The notes beneath the pieces were generated by a model that saw only the letters and a program-made list of their open reading frames with translations, did no database searches and had not been told where the DNA came from. Positions 8,654 to 17,772 of a stretch of 64,000 bases of DNA are shown in pieces (the stretch's first letter is position 1; each line of letters opens with the position of its first letter). The position numbers were made by a program, and so were the translations under genes. Source of the stretch: Mesorhizobium loti (GTDB lineage Bacteria; Pseudomonadota; Alphaproteobacteria; Rhizobiales; Rhizobiaceae); contig NZ_QGGH01000012.1 in NCBI RefSeq assembly GCF_003148495.1, positions 1 through 64,000 of the forward strand, given 5' to 3'.

Positions 8654-9343
8654 ATGAAGCAACAGACCCGACCATTCATCGTAGAGGTTAAACAGAAGCG
8701 CGGCGTTCAAAAACCGGGTCGTCCCATTTGGGGCGACGTCGACCTGTCCGCTATTGCGGCAGAGGTGGCCAAGGATGCAGAGGTAGTGTTTCTGCCAAAT
8801 CCTCGGCCGGTTAACACCGTCGTCGGGTCTATCGATGCAGAAGATCAACCCAATCAGAAAGCGGAGCCTTACATGGCCGATCCTCAGGAAGCTCAATCAC
8901 GCCAAGGTACTATGGAAGCATCTGCCACGCCGAACCCGCTCGAGACGAAAAAGAAAACCTTACGGCCGAGAAAGGCAAAGGCTGAGCCCAAACAGCCTCC
9001 TCGAAAGAATGGCGCCAAGCCTGCTTCGAAGGCAGTCGAAGCCCCAGCTGCAGCGGTCCGGACCGGGCGAAAAGTCTACTCCCGGATCGAACGCTCGCAA
9101 AGGCTTGCCCAGATCGGTAACTCGATTGCCGGCGGCGCTACCCTCAAGCACGCCGTCGGTCAGGCGGGTATATCCGAACAGACCTATTATCTCTGGAAGA
9201 AGGCCGCGGCGCCTGCCCAGGAGAGCGGCGACCTCAGGGATCTGCTCGCGCTCGAGGAAGAAAACAAGCGCCTCAAGAACCTGCTTGCTGACCGTCTGCG
9301 CAAGGAAAATGCCGAGCTCAAGAAGAAGCTGGGCCTTGCGTAA
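8654..9343 (+). CDS. SyrB-like transcriptional regulator
   Basis: A 229-residue protein resembling SyrB-type proteins of Sinorhizobium and Mesorhizobium, in which SyrB lowers syrM expression and so affects symbiosis genes. The N-terminal ~75 residues (FIVEVKQKRG, GRPIWGDVDL) are followed by a Lys/Pro/Ala-rich linker. The C-terminal half has the hallmark RKVYSRIERSQRLAQI segment, a transposase-like helix-turn-helix (GISEQTYYLWKKAA), and a leucine-zipper-like coiled coil ending RKENAELKKKLGLA. AGGAAAGG just upstream of ATG 8654 supports the start. The C-terminal part resembles IS3 OrfA proteins, so a domesticated transposase subunit is an alternative reading. Confidence 0.75.
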   Translation: MKQQTRPFIVEVKQKRGVQKPGRPIWGDVDLSAIAAEVAKDAEVVFLPNPRPVNTVVGSIDAEDQPNQKAEPYMADPQEAQSRQGTMEASATPNPLETKKKTLRPRKAKAEPKQPPRKNGAKPASKAVEAPAAAVRTGRKVYSRIERSQRLAQIGNSIAGGATLKHAVGQAGISEQTYYLWKKAAAPAQESGDLRDLLALEEENKRLKNLLADRLRKENAELKKKLGLA

Positions 9344-9379
9344 GACATACTGAGCCTTGTTGGAATTTCGGCACGACAC

Positions 9380-10573
9380 TCAAGGCGGTAGCGGCGGCAT
9401 ATCGCCTTCGCCGACCCGCCACACCCAGGAGCCGATCTCCGGTCGCCCGGCGATCATTTCGTCGAGCGACGCTTCGTAGTTCTCGTCCGCTCCGGCCGGA
9501 ACGACAAAGAGCGCTATCGGCTCCTCCCTGTTCTGAAGCAACGCATTGGCGATCGGCTGGTCGGGCTGCAGGTCGTAGCGCAATCCTTTCACGCTCTTCT
9601 CGCGAAGACGGGCCAGCGCATCGACGAGCCTCTTCTCAGGGACCGTCTCGTAGGGAATCCAGTTCTCGGACACCACCATCAGCGCGATCTCCTCGACAAT
9701 GGCGAGGCCGGCCGGATTGAGCCCGAACGTCGCGATCGCTATCAGATGTGAACTCGAATCCGCTTCCCACAGCGACAATTCCTTCTCGAAACGTGCCTGC
9801 AAACGCCGATGCAATGCGTCATCGATGATGAAGGGAAAACCGGGCAAATGTCTGATGACAAGTTTCTGACCGGATCGGGCTGGCACGATCTCCTTCACTT
9901 CACCGACCAGGACCAGCAACTGTCGCGGCCCCGATTTCGGCGGTAGTGCTGGAGCAAGGACCGTGTTGCGACGCTGTTCGATCGCTTGCCTGTTCTCGGC
10001 CCGGAATGGCTCGGGGACGAACAGGATATCCGCGAGCGGTCCACCCCTCGTCGTCATTTGCCCGGCAGCCTCCAGAAGATGCCAGCGGACATTCCACCAA
10101 TGTCGCTTGCCGGCCCATCTGGATGTCCAGACCGTCAATTCGGCCTCGTGCCAGAGATAGTGAAGGAGGCCACGTAGTGACATCCTCCTGGGATCTCCGG
10201 TTACACTGGCGGAGTTTTGGCCAGCAGGCATGGACGCTGCCCGCCCCCCCGTCTTCGACAGGCTGAAATCGAGTTTCAAAGCCGCCATGCCGCTTTGCTG
10301 ATCGAGCTGGATCGCGCTGCCCATCAAGGCGCCCAGCCCGGACAGTTCGTAAGGGGACTCGTAGGATTCGCAGGAAGACTCGTGCCCGCCGCCGCTGAGC
10401 GGCATGCGCTTGATCAGGTAGAGGTCGCCGATGCGGGCGACATACATCGGGCAGCCCGGCTCACGGCACAGGCATAGTGGACGCTCCCTGCGGGTGTAGG
10501 CGTTCGCCAGCGCCGCCTGCAGGTCCGGCGCCCCTTCCTCGTAGACCTCACTGCCAATTCTGAACCGTCGCAT
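9380..10573 (-). CDS. DUF1173 protein
   Basis: A 397-residue protein of the DUF1173 family, found on rhizobial and other alphaproteobacterial mobile elements. The N-terminus (MRRFRIGSEVYEEGAP) is followed by a Cys/His cluster (CLCREPGCPMYVARIG, then GGGHESSCESY) that could bind zinc. The rest alternates strands and helices with LRGLLHYLWHEAELT and the conserved FPFIIDD segment. The chosen start is ATG at 10573; GGAGG is only 2 nt upstream, so an in-frame ATG 33 nt earlier is also possible. It is divergent from the helicase gene, sharing a ~185-bp intergenic region. Function unknown. Confidence 0.8.
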   Translation of the reverse strand: MRRFRIGSEVYEEGAPDLQAALANAYTRRERPLCLCREPGCPMYVARIGDLYLIKRMPLSGGGHESSCESYESPYELSGLGALMGSAIQLDQQSGMAALKLDFSLSKTGGRAASMPAGQNSASVTGDPRRMSLRGLLHYLWHEAELTVWTSRWAGKRHWWNVRWHLLEAAGQMTTRGGPLADILFVPEPFRAENRQAIEQRRNTVLAPALPPKSGPRQLLVLVGEVKEIVPARSGQKLVIRHLPGFPFIIDDALHRRLQARFEKELSLWEADSSSHLIAIATFGLNPAGLAIVEEIALMVVSENWIPYETVPEKRLVDALARLREKSVKGLRYDLQPDQPIANALLQNREEPIALFVVPAGADENYEASLDEMIAGRPEIGSWVWRVGEGDMPPLPP

Positions 10574-10758
10574 GACCTCCGCAGCTCCAGGTCGCCGCCG
10601 CATCCCTGTCCGCGCATTCAAGTCATGGCTTTGCGTCGAGTGCAACCCGTTTGGTGCATCGGCGCCAGAGGAAGAGGGGAGCCGGGAGGAGTGCGGCCCG
10701 GCTGGCGCGGAGAGAGTGCCGGCGCGCAGGCCATTCCCCTCTTGCGAAGGACATCTTC

Positions 10759-13700
10759 ATGAACATCGTCACGACAACACCGACCGTCGCCCGGACGGTC
10801 GCTCCCCTTGCCGCGCCGGCACCCGTTCCCACCGCCAGACATAACGCACAGGCGATCCACCAGGCGGCAACGCTTCTTTTTCCCTCCCTCGAGCAGGGCA
10901 AGCTCGTCACCAGCAACGCACTCCACGCCGCCATGACGGAAAGCTTCGGCGGCACCGATGCGCAAGGCTTGTGGGTCTGGAAGGACGCCTATGAAGCCCT
11001 CGAAGCCGCGCAGGTCCTGTTCATCCGCAGGTTCGGCCCGACGATCCTGTCCCGGTCAACGACACCGCAGGCGACGCTCACGATGATGAAGCGCGTTGCC
11101 GAACTCCTTCCCACCCATACACGGCGCTCGGACGAGAGCCAGGCGAGGCAGCAGTTGTCGACGCCGCTTCCGCTTGCCTTCGTTACGGCACGTGCTGCCG
11201 CGATCGCGTCGTCGGATATCGTTCTCGAACCGTCGGCAGGGACCGGCCTTCTCGCCATTCATGCCGAGATCGCACAGGCCTCACTGGTGCTCAACGAGCT
11301 TGCGCCAACGCGCGCCGACCTGCTCGGCCTGCTGTTTCCGCGTGTGCCGGTCTCGCGGCACGACGCGGCGCATATCGACGATCATCTCGATGCGGCCATC
11401 CAGCCTTCCATCGTGTTGATGAACCCGCCCTTCACCGTCGGCGCTCATGTCGATGGCCATGTCGCCGATGCGGCGTGGCGGCACCTTTCCTCGGCGTTCG
11501 CGCGACTGCGCCCGGGCGGCCGGCTTGTTGCCATCACCGGCACCGGGATCTCGCCAGAAAATCCCAAGTGGATGCCTGCCTTCGAACGACTGCAGGAGCA
11601 CGGCACCGTTCTCTTCACCGCTGCGATCGACGGCCGCGTCTATGCCCGCCATGGAACCACGGCCGAAACCCGGCTGACCGTCATCGACAAGGTGCCCGCT
11701 GCCGATCCTTCCCGGTTCATCGCCTCGCCGGGAAAGGCCACGACCGCCGAGACATTGCTCTCGTGGATCTCCGATCTGCCGCCGCGGACGCCGGGTGGCT
11801 ATCCGAATTCGATCGGCGCTCTCGCGAGCGGCATCCTGCGCGACACCGCCTTGCGCATGGCTGGGCGGTCCGCGGCCGGGTCCGCGCCTGCCTCTGTCCC
11901 AAAGACCGGGCAGCCGGTTCGCCCAGCGGCCCGGACCACGCCTGCCCGCCCGGTCATGGCAAGCACGCCGGCTGTCCCCCTTGCCTATGAGCTGAGGGAC
12001 TGGATGCCGGAGAAAGGCGGCCGGCTCACCGACACGATCTATGAGCCCTATGCCCTCCAGGCGATCCATATTCCCCAGGCGAAGCCGCATCCGACACGGC
12101 TTGTGCAGTCGGCGGCGATGGCGGCGGTCGCACCGCCCCGGCCTGCCTATCGCCCCTTGCTGCCGGTGGCGGTCGTCCAAGAGGGCCTGCTGTCCGACGC
12201 CCAGCTCGAAAGCGTCATCTATGCCGGCGAGGCCCATTCCGGCCATCTCGCCGGCGCCTGGACGGTGGACGACACCTGCGATGTCGTCTCGGCCGCACCG
12301 GAGAACGCTGAGAACGCCGTGCGCTTCCGCCGTGGATGGTTCCTCGGCGACGGCACCGGCTGCGGCAAGGGCAGGCAGGTCGCCGGCATTATTCTCGACA
12401 ACTGGCTGCAGGGCCGTCGGCGAGCACTATGGATCTCAAAATCCGACAAGCTCCTGGAGGACGCCCAGCGCGACTGGGCAGCGCTCGGCCAGGAACGGCT
12501 TCTCGTCCAGCCGCTCTCGCGTTATCGGCAGGGCACGCCGATCCGCCTTGCCGAGGGCATCCTGTTCACAACCTACGCGACGCTGCGCTCGCAGGAGCGC
12601 GAGGGCAAGAAGTCCCGCATCGCCCAGATCCTCGACTGGGTTGGAGAAGAGGCGGGGAGGGCCGAAGGCCCGACTGGGACTGAAGAAAACTCGGCGGGGA
12701 GGGTCGGAGGCGCGACAGGGACTGGAGAGAACGCGGCGGTGAGGGCCGAAGGTCCGACGCGGGCCAAAAAGTCTTTCGACGGCGTCATCGTCTTCGACGA
12801 GGCCCACGCCATGGCAAATGCCGCCGGGGGCAAGGGCGAGCGTGGCGACGTCGCTCCCTCGCAGCAGGGCAAAGCGGGCCTGCGCCTGCAGCATGCGCTT
12901 CCCGACGCCCGTGTCGTCTACGTGTCGGCGACCGGTGCGACCGCTGTCGAGAACCTGGCCTATGCGCAACGTCTCGGCATCTGGGGCAGCGAGGATTTTC
13001 CGTTCGCCAACCGGGCCGAGTTCGTCGCGGCCATCGAGGACGGCGGTGTCGCTGCCATGGAGGTGCTCGCCCGCGACCTCAAATCGCTCGGCCTCTATAT
13101 GTCGCGTTCGCTCTCTTATGACGGCGTCGAATACGACCTCCTCGAGCACGCGCTGACAGAGGAGCAGATCCGCATCTACAATGCCTATGCCGACGCCTTC
13201 CAGGTCATCCACAACAACTTGATCGCAGCGCTCGAGGCAGCCAACATCACCAGCGATTCCGCCACGCTCAACCGCAACGCCAAAGCGGCGGCGCGATCGG
13301 CCTTCGAGAGCACCAAGCAGCGCTTCTTCAACCACCTTATCACCTCGATGATGACGCCGACGCTGATCGGCGCGATCGAGCAGGACCGTGTCGCCGGCCA
13401 TTCGTCTGTCGTGCAGATCGTTTCTACCGGCGAGGCGCTGATGGAACGGAGGCTGGCCGACATCCCCACCGAGGAATGGTCGGATCTCCACGTTGATGTC
13501 ACGCCGCGTGAGTACGTAGGAGGGTATTTGATGCACTCCTTCCCGACGCAGCTGTTCGAAGAGTACTCGGACGCCGAGGGCAACGTCACTTCGCGGCCCG
13601 TCCATGACGCGGACGGCAATCCCGTGCAGTGCCGCGAGGCGGTGCGCCGGCGCGACGAGATGATCGAAAAACTCGCGTCACTGCCACCGGTCGGCAGCGC

Positions 13701-15330
13701 GCTCGACCAGATCGTCCACCATTTCGGTACCGACACCGTCGCCGAGGTGACCGGCCGCTCGCGCCGTATCGTCAGGAAGACCGGTCGCGATAGCATCGAC
13801 CGGCTTGCCGTCGAGAACCGTCCCGGTTCGGCCAACCTCGCCGAGACGCAAAGCTTCATGGATGACAACAAGAGCGTGCTGGTCTTTTCGGACGCCGGCG
13901 GCACCGGCCGCTCCTATCACGCCGATCTCGGCGCAAAAAACCAGAGACTGCGCAAGCACTATCTGCTCGAGGCCGGCTGGCGCGCCGACAACGCCATCCA
14001 GGGTCTCGGGCGGACGCACCGCACCAACCAGGCGCAGCCACCGCTGTTCCGGCCCATGGCCGCCAATGTGAAGGCCGGCAAGCGGTTCCTGTCGACGATA
14101 GCCAGGCGGCTCGACACGCTGGGCGCGATCACGCGTGGCCAGCGCCAGACTGGCGGGGCAGGGCTGTTTCGCGCCGAGGACAATCTTGAAAGCCCCTATG
14201 CCCGCGCCGCGCTGCGCCAATTCTACTATCTGCTCCACCAGGGCAAGATAGAGGGCTGCTCACTCACGACCTTCGAGACGGTGACGGGCCTGTCGCTGAC
14301 CACCGACGAAGGTGGGCTGCGCGACGAGCTGCCGCCGATCACGACCTGGCTCAATCGGCTGCTTGCGTTGCGCATCGAAACCCAGAACCTGCTGTTCGAG
14401 GTGTTCGAGCAACTGATGACAGCGAAGGTCGAAGGCGCCATCGCTGCCGGCAACTATGACAAGGGACTGGAGACGATCACGGCGGAGAGCATCGTCGTCA
14501 CCGATCGCCGAACCGTCTACACGCATCCGGTCACGGGCGCGCAGTCGCATGTGCTGACCGTCGCGCGCAAGGACCGCATCCGGCCGCTCGGCCTTGTCGA
14601 TGTGCTGGCCATCGCCCGCGCCGAGCCCCAATCGGTGTTGCTGGTGAACACCCGTTCGAACCGCGCGGCGATACAGCTGCCGGCGGCGAGCCTGATGCTC
14701 GACGACGGAGCGATAGAGCACCGCGTGCGCCTGCTGCGGCCGACCGACGAGCTGCGCTTTGGCCTCGACGCCCTTGCCGAAACGCACTGGCAGCCGACTG
14801 AGCGAAACCTGTTCTGTGACCTCTGGCAGACTGAAGCCGCTGCCGTCCCGGAGTTCACGACGAGCACCTTCCACATTGTCACCGGCCTGCTGTTGCCGAT
14901 CTGGCGGCGGCTGCCGGACGATGACTGCCAGGTCTACCGCATCCAGACCGACGCGGGCGAGCGCATCATCGGGCGTCACATCGCATCGACGCTGGTGGTG
15001 ACCCTGTTCCGGAATCTGGGTCTCGACGATGTGCCGGCGCTCGCGCCAGAAGAGGCCTGGACCGGGCTCGTGGAAGGCAAGATCGCATTGCAGCTTGCCG
15101 ACGGCCTGATCCTGCGCCGCAGCCGCGTCATGAACGACTACCGTGTCGAGCTGATCGGCTTCACCGACGCCATGGTTCCCCGGCTGAAGGCGCTGGGGCT
15201 GATCTCCGAAATCATCTCCTGGAAGCTGAGGCTGTTCATCCCGACGGCCGCGCAAGGGTCCGACATCCTGACCTCCCTCTTCGACCGTCATACGCTGGTC
15301 GGGGTCACCGACCGTACGGCAGCGGCTTGA
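10759..15330 (+). CDS. Strawberry-notch-type helicase with N6-adenine methylase-like domain
   Basis: A 1,523-residue two-part DNA-processing protein. Near residues 150-225 is a methyltransferase-like domain: LEPSAGTG (SAM motif I) and MNPPF (motif IV of N6-adenine methylases). From about 400 on is a strawberry-notch helicase: an unusual Walker A (GDGTGCGKGRQ, near 530), a Walker B DEAH (near 680), SATGAT motif III, and an arginine-finger motif GRTHRTNQ near 1085, then the C-terminal helicase_C_4 region. GAAGGA at 10746-10751 supports ATG 10759. Residues ~632-668 contain an in-frame 14-residue tandem repeat. The Toprim gene starts 12 nt after the stop. Such genes are conserved on large mobile elements, perhaps for transfer or defence; not proven. 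Confidence 0.87.
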   Translation: MNIVTTTPTVARTVAPLAAPAPVPTARHNAQAIHQAATLLFPSLEQGKLVTSNALHAAMTESFGGTDAQGLWVWKDAYEALEAAQVLFIRRFGPTILSRSTTPQATLTMMKRVAELLPTHTRRSDESQARQQLSTPLPLAFVTARAAAIASSDIVLEPSAGTGLLAIHAEIAQASLVLNELAPTRADLLGLLFPRVPVSRHDAAHIDDHLDAAIQPSIVLMNPPFTVGAHVDGHVADAAWRHLSSAFARLRPGGRLVAITGTGISPENPKWMPAFERLQEHGTVLFTAAIDGRVYARHGTTAETRLTVIDKVPAADPSRFIASPGKATTAETLLSWISDLPPRTPGGYPNSIGALASGILRDTALRMAGRSAAGSAPASVPKTGQPVRPAARTTPARPVMASTPAVPLAYELRDWMPEKGGRLTDTIYEPYALQAIHIPQAKPHPTRLVQSAAMAAVAPPRPAYRPLLPVAVVQEGLLSDAQLESVIYAGEAHSGHLAGAWTVDDTCDVVSAAPENAENAVRFRRGWFLGDGTGCGKGRQVAGIILDNWLQGRRRALWISKSDKLLEDAQRDWAALGQERLLVQPLSRYRQGTPIRLAEGILFTTYATLRSQEREGKKSRIAQILDWVGEEAGRAEGPTGTEENSAGRVGGATGTGENAAVRAEGPTRAKKSFDGVIVFDEAHAMANAAGGKGERGDVAPSQQGKAGLRLQHALPDARVVYVSATGATAVENLAYAQRLGIWGSEDFPFANRAEFVAAIEDGGVAAMEVLARDLKSLGLYMSRSLSYDGVEYDLLEHALTEEQIRIYNAYADAFQVIHNNLIAALEAANITSDSATLNRNAKAAARSAFESTKQRFFNHLITSMMTPTLIGAIEQDRVAGHSSVVQIVSTGEALMERRLADIPTEEWSDLHVDVTPREYVGGYLMHSFPTQLFEEYSDAEGNVTSRPVHDADGNPVQCREAVRRRDEMIEKLASLPPVGSALDQIVHHFGTDTVAEVTGRSRRIVRKTGRDSIDRLAVENRPGSANLAETQSFMDDNKSVLVFSDAGGTGRSYHADLGAKNQRLRKHYLLEAGWRADNAIQGLGRTHRTNQAQPPLFRPMAANVKAGKRFLSTIARRLDTLGAITRGQRQTGGAGLFRAEDNLESPYARAALRQFYYLLHQGKIEGCSLTTFETVTGLSLTTDEGGLRDELPPITTWLNRLLALRIETQNLLFEVFEQLMTAKVEGAIAAGNYDKGLETITAESIVVTDRRTVYTHPVTGAQSHVLTVARKDRIRPLGLVDVLAIARAEPQSVLLVNTRSNRAAIQLPAASLMLDDGAIEHRVRLLRPTDELRFGLDALAETHWQPTERNLFCDLWQTEAAAVPEFTTSTFHIVTGLLLPIWRRLPDDDCQVYRIQTDAGERIIGRHIASTLVVTLFRNLGLDDVPALAPEEAWTGLVEGKIALQLADGLILRRSRVMNDYRVELIGFTDAMVPRLKALGLISEIISWKLRLFIPTAAQGSDILTSLFDRHTLVGVTDRTAAA
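12652..12765 (+). repeat. 42-bp imperfect tandem repeat, 2.7 copies, inside the helicase gene
   Basis: Units start at 12652, 12694 and 12736, each opening GCGGGGAGGG or a close variant. They keep frame and encode 14-residue units (GRAEGPTGTEENSA, GRVGGATGTGENAA, VRAEGPTRA). The insert sits between the helicase motifs Ia and II, directly before the DEAH block, and probably forms an exposed loop. Confidence 0.85.
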
Positions 15331-15342
15331 GGGGCCGCGACC

Positions 15343-16392
15343 ATGACCGGCTCGGCTTCCGATCTGGCACACCGCCTTGGCGATCATGCCGAGGCGGTGT
15401 GCCGCGAATATCTTTCCAACGGTCATCGCTCGGGCAATCACTGGATCGTCGGCGACGTGCGCAACACGCGCGGCCGCTCCATGCACGTCCGCCTGAAAGC
15501 CAATGCGAAAGGACCAGCAGGCAAATGGGTCGATGAGCAAAGCGGCGAACATGGCGACCTGCTCGACGTGATCGAGGCGAGCTGCGACCTCACGGACTTC
15601 CGCGAGGTCGCGGACGAGGCGCGTCGCTTCCTCGCCATGCCGCGGTCCCGACTGCAGTCTCAGACCCTTGGCGCGCAGCGCCAACCTGCCGCGGCACGCG
15701 GTTCGCCCGACGCCGCGCGTCGCCTGTTCGCCATGTCGCAGCCGATCGCCGGCACCCTAGCCCAGCGTTACATTGCCGGCCGCGGCATTCTGCTTTCCAC
15801 GCGCGAGCGCGCCCTGCGCTTCCATCCCGCCTGCTATTACCGGGATCTCGTGACGGGCGAGACGCGGACGCTTCCGGCCCTGATCGCCGCTGTCACCAAC
15901 CTGGATGGGCGTATTACTGGCCTGCAGCGCACCTGGTTAGATCCGGCAGGCAACGGCAAGGCGCATCTCGTCGATCCCCGTCGCTCGCTGGGCCACCTTC
16001 TGGGTAACGGCATCTGGCTTGGCCTCCAGCCCGGTACGCCTGTTCCGGTCATGGCTGCCGGCGAGGGTTTTGAGACGATGGCCTCGCTCCGGACGGTGAT
16101 GCCGGCCCTGCCGGTGGCAGCCGCCACCTCGGCCAATCACCTCGCCGGCCTGATCTTCCCGCCCGGCTGTACCCGCCTCTACATCGCGGCCGATGCGGAC
16201 GCCGCCGGCCGGCATGGCATCGAGCGTCTCAGCCGGCGAGCAGGCGAGGCCGGGATCCTCGCCCTGGTGCTGCAGCCGCGGCTCGGCGACTTCAACGACG
16301 ATCTCCGGCAGCTCGGCCCGGCCCGCCTCGTGGCTTGGCTGCGGGGCCAGCTCATCCCGGATGATGCCCGTCTCTTTCTGCCGTCCGGATGA
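15343..16392 (+). CDS. Toprim-domain protein (primase-like, DUF7146 type)
   Basis: A 349-residue protein with a Toprim_3 domain, the metal-binding fold of primases and topoisomerases. The catalytic Glu lies in AGEGFET (near residue 242) and the DxD pair in YIAADADAAG (near 285). The N-terminal region contains GKWVDEQSGEHGDLLDVI, typical of plasmid primase-like proteins, and the middle has RYIAGRGI and RFHPACYY. GAGGGG at the preceding stop codon and a 12-nt gap indicate coupling with the helicase gene. It may prime DNA synthesis during transfer or replication of the element; no zinc-finger is seen, so it may be a partner rather than a complete primase. Confidence 0.83.
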   Translation: MTGSASDLAHRLGDHAEAVCREYLSNGHRSGNHWIVGDVRNTRGRSMHVRLKANAKGPAGKWVDEQSGEHGDLLDVIEASCDLTDFREVADEARRFLAMPRSRLQSQTLGAQRQPAAARGSPDAARRLFAMSQPIAGTLAQRYIAGRGILLSTRERALRFHPACYYRDLVTGETRTLPALIAAVTNLDGRITGLQRTWLDPAGNGKAHLVDPRRSLGHLLGNGIWLGLQPGTPVPVMAAGEGFETMASLRTVMPALPVAAATSANHLAGLIFPPGCTRLYIAADADAAGRHGIERLSRRAGEAGILALVLQPRLGDFNDDLRQLGPARLVAWLRGQLIPDDARLFLPSG

Positions 16393-16648
16393 GCGGCCCA
16401 AACCGGCAAGTTGTCCGGGCGGGCAGGGGCGGCGTCACTGGAAAGTTTGCAGGCATGGCGGCGGTCCGCCGGAGGGGCCGCGCCAGTGGCCTGCCTGAGA
16501 GGCGACCCCTGCCACCCCCCGGTCACTGCCGCAACGGCTGCGCCGTCCTCCGCTTGCGCTTCGGCCTTCGGTGCGGCCGCGCCCGGGGCGCGGCGGGGAT
16601 GCGCTGTCAGGCCGCGATCGGCGCGGCCACGACCGACGGAGACACGCC

Positions 16649-17590
16649 ATGACCTACGAGCTTCCTTTCGACGACGCCTACGAGCCCTATCACGCCTCCT
16701 CGCCGACTGACCGCGTCATCCTGGAACTGCAGATGTACGGCCATCGTCCGCATCAGGACGAGCCGGACCCGCGCCCGCTGCCCGACGACGAGGTGATCCG
16801 GGCCGGCCTCGCCGGGATCGTCGAGACCTTCGCCGGCATGCTCGGCGACACCAGGCTCGAACCCGATCTCGACGACCTGCTCTGGTCTTTTACCAACGTC
16901 TTCCATCGCGCCGCCGAACGCGTCGCCCGCAGCCTCGACCGCAACGAGGACGCGCAGCGTTCGAGCCAGAGCGAACAGGACGGCTCGGAGGTGAAGTCCG
17001 TCGAGTTGGAACGGCTCACGGGCGAAGGCATCACCTACATCGAGCGTCGCAACGTGCTGGAAATCATGCGCGACGAAGCCGCCGACCTCTACGAGGCGCA
17101 GACCGGATCGGCATGGCGGCCGCGCACCGGATCCAAGGTCTCCCATCAGGCGATGACAGCGGCGGTGATCGACTCCAGAGACTTCCTCGCCGCGCGCCGC
17201 CACGCCGAAACCGAGGTTCTGGTGCCCGCCGGCACCAAGATCGCTTTCGCCGGCGGCCTCGACTTCAACGATCACGACCGGATCTGGGACGCGCTCGACA
17301 AGGCCCGCGAGAAGCATCCCGACATGGTCCTGCTGCACGGCGGAAGCCCGCGCGGCGCCGAGCGCATCGCCGCCTGCTGGGCCGAGAGCCGCAAGGTCAC
17401 GCAGATCGCCTTCAAGCCGGACTGGAACCGGCACGCCAAGGCCGCACCGTTCCGCCGCAACGATCAGCTTCTCTCGGTGGTGCCCTACGGCCTGATCGTC
17501 TTTCCCGGCTCCGGCATCACCGAGAACCTCGCCGACAAGGCCCGTCGGCTTGGCATCCCCGTCTGGCGGTTCGCGGAGGGCGGCGCGTGA
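16649..17590 (+). CDS. DUF2493 / SLOG-family nucleotide-binding protein
   Basis: A 313-residue protein. Residues 1-170 form a helical N-terminal region (FDDAYEPYHASSPTDRVILE, EIMRDEAADLYEAQTG). The C-terminal part is DUF2493, a Rossmann-like SLOG domain: KIAFAGGLDFNDHDRIWDAL, VLLHGGSPRGAERIAACWA, then VVPYGLIVFPGSGITENLADKA. SLOG domains bind nucleotides and are proposed sensors in defence and stress systems. GGAG at 16638-16641 is 7 nt upstream of ATG 16649. It belongs to the same run of + strand backbone genes as the helicase and the Toprim protein. A second SLOG-like protein follows at 18765. Confidence 0.82.
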   Translation: MTYELPFDDAYEPYHASSPTDRVILELQMYGHRPHQDEPDPRPLPDDEVIRAGLAGIVETFAGMLGDTRLEPDLDDLLWSFTNVFHRAAERVARSLDRNEDAQRSSQSEQDGSEVKSVELERLTGEGITYIERRNVLEIMRDEAADLYEAQTGSAWRPRTGSKVSHQAMTAAVIDSRDFLAARRHAETEVLVPAGTKIAFAGGLDFNDHDRIWDALDKAREKHPDMVLLHGGSPRGAERIAACWAESRKVTQIAFKPDWNRHAKAAPFRRNDQLLSVVPYGLIVFPGSGITENLADKARRLGIPVWRFAEGGA

Positions 17591-17708
17591 AGCGCCGGTT
17601 TCCTCGCATCCGCACCATCGAACCCGACGCGCGCGGTCGGGTTCGGCCCGCGCGCGAAGCACGGCACGCTGCGCCTCCACGGATCGTACGCGGTGGAGCA
17701 TGCAGCCA

Positions 17709-17751
17709 TGCAATATGGTATTGCAGTCCGCGTTACACTGGCGTATATACG
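17709..17751 (+). promoter_or_regulatory. Palindromic promoter/operator of the toxin-antitoxin pair
   Basis: TTGCAG (17722-17727) and TATATA (17744-17749) are spaced by 16 bp, a good sigma-70 promoter. The -35 element lies in the right half of a palindrome TGCAATA-TGG-TATTGCA (17709-17725), and the -10 lies inside CGTATATACG (17742-17751). DUF1778 antitoxins with their GNAT partners repress their own promoters, so these are the expected operators. The antitoxin start is 22 nt downstream. Confidence 0.72.
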
Positions 17752-17772
17752 TCCGCAGCACAGGAGCGCGCC

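Noticed and set aside
14260..15684. 474-codon minus-strand open frame opposite the helicase gene
   Set aside because: Fully antisense to conserved helicase sequence and rich in His/Arg/Gln shadows; no recognisable domain.
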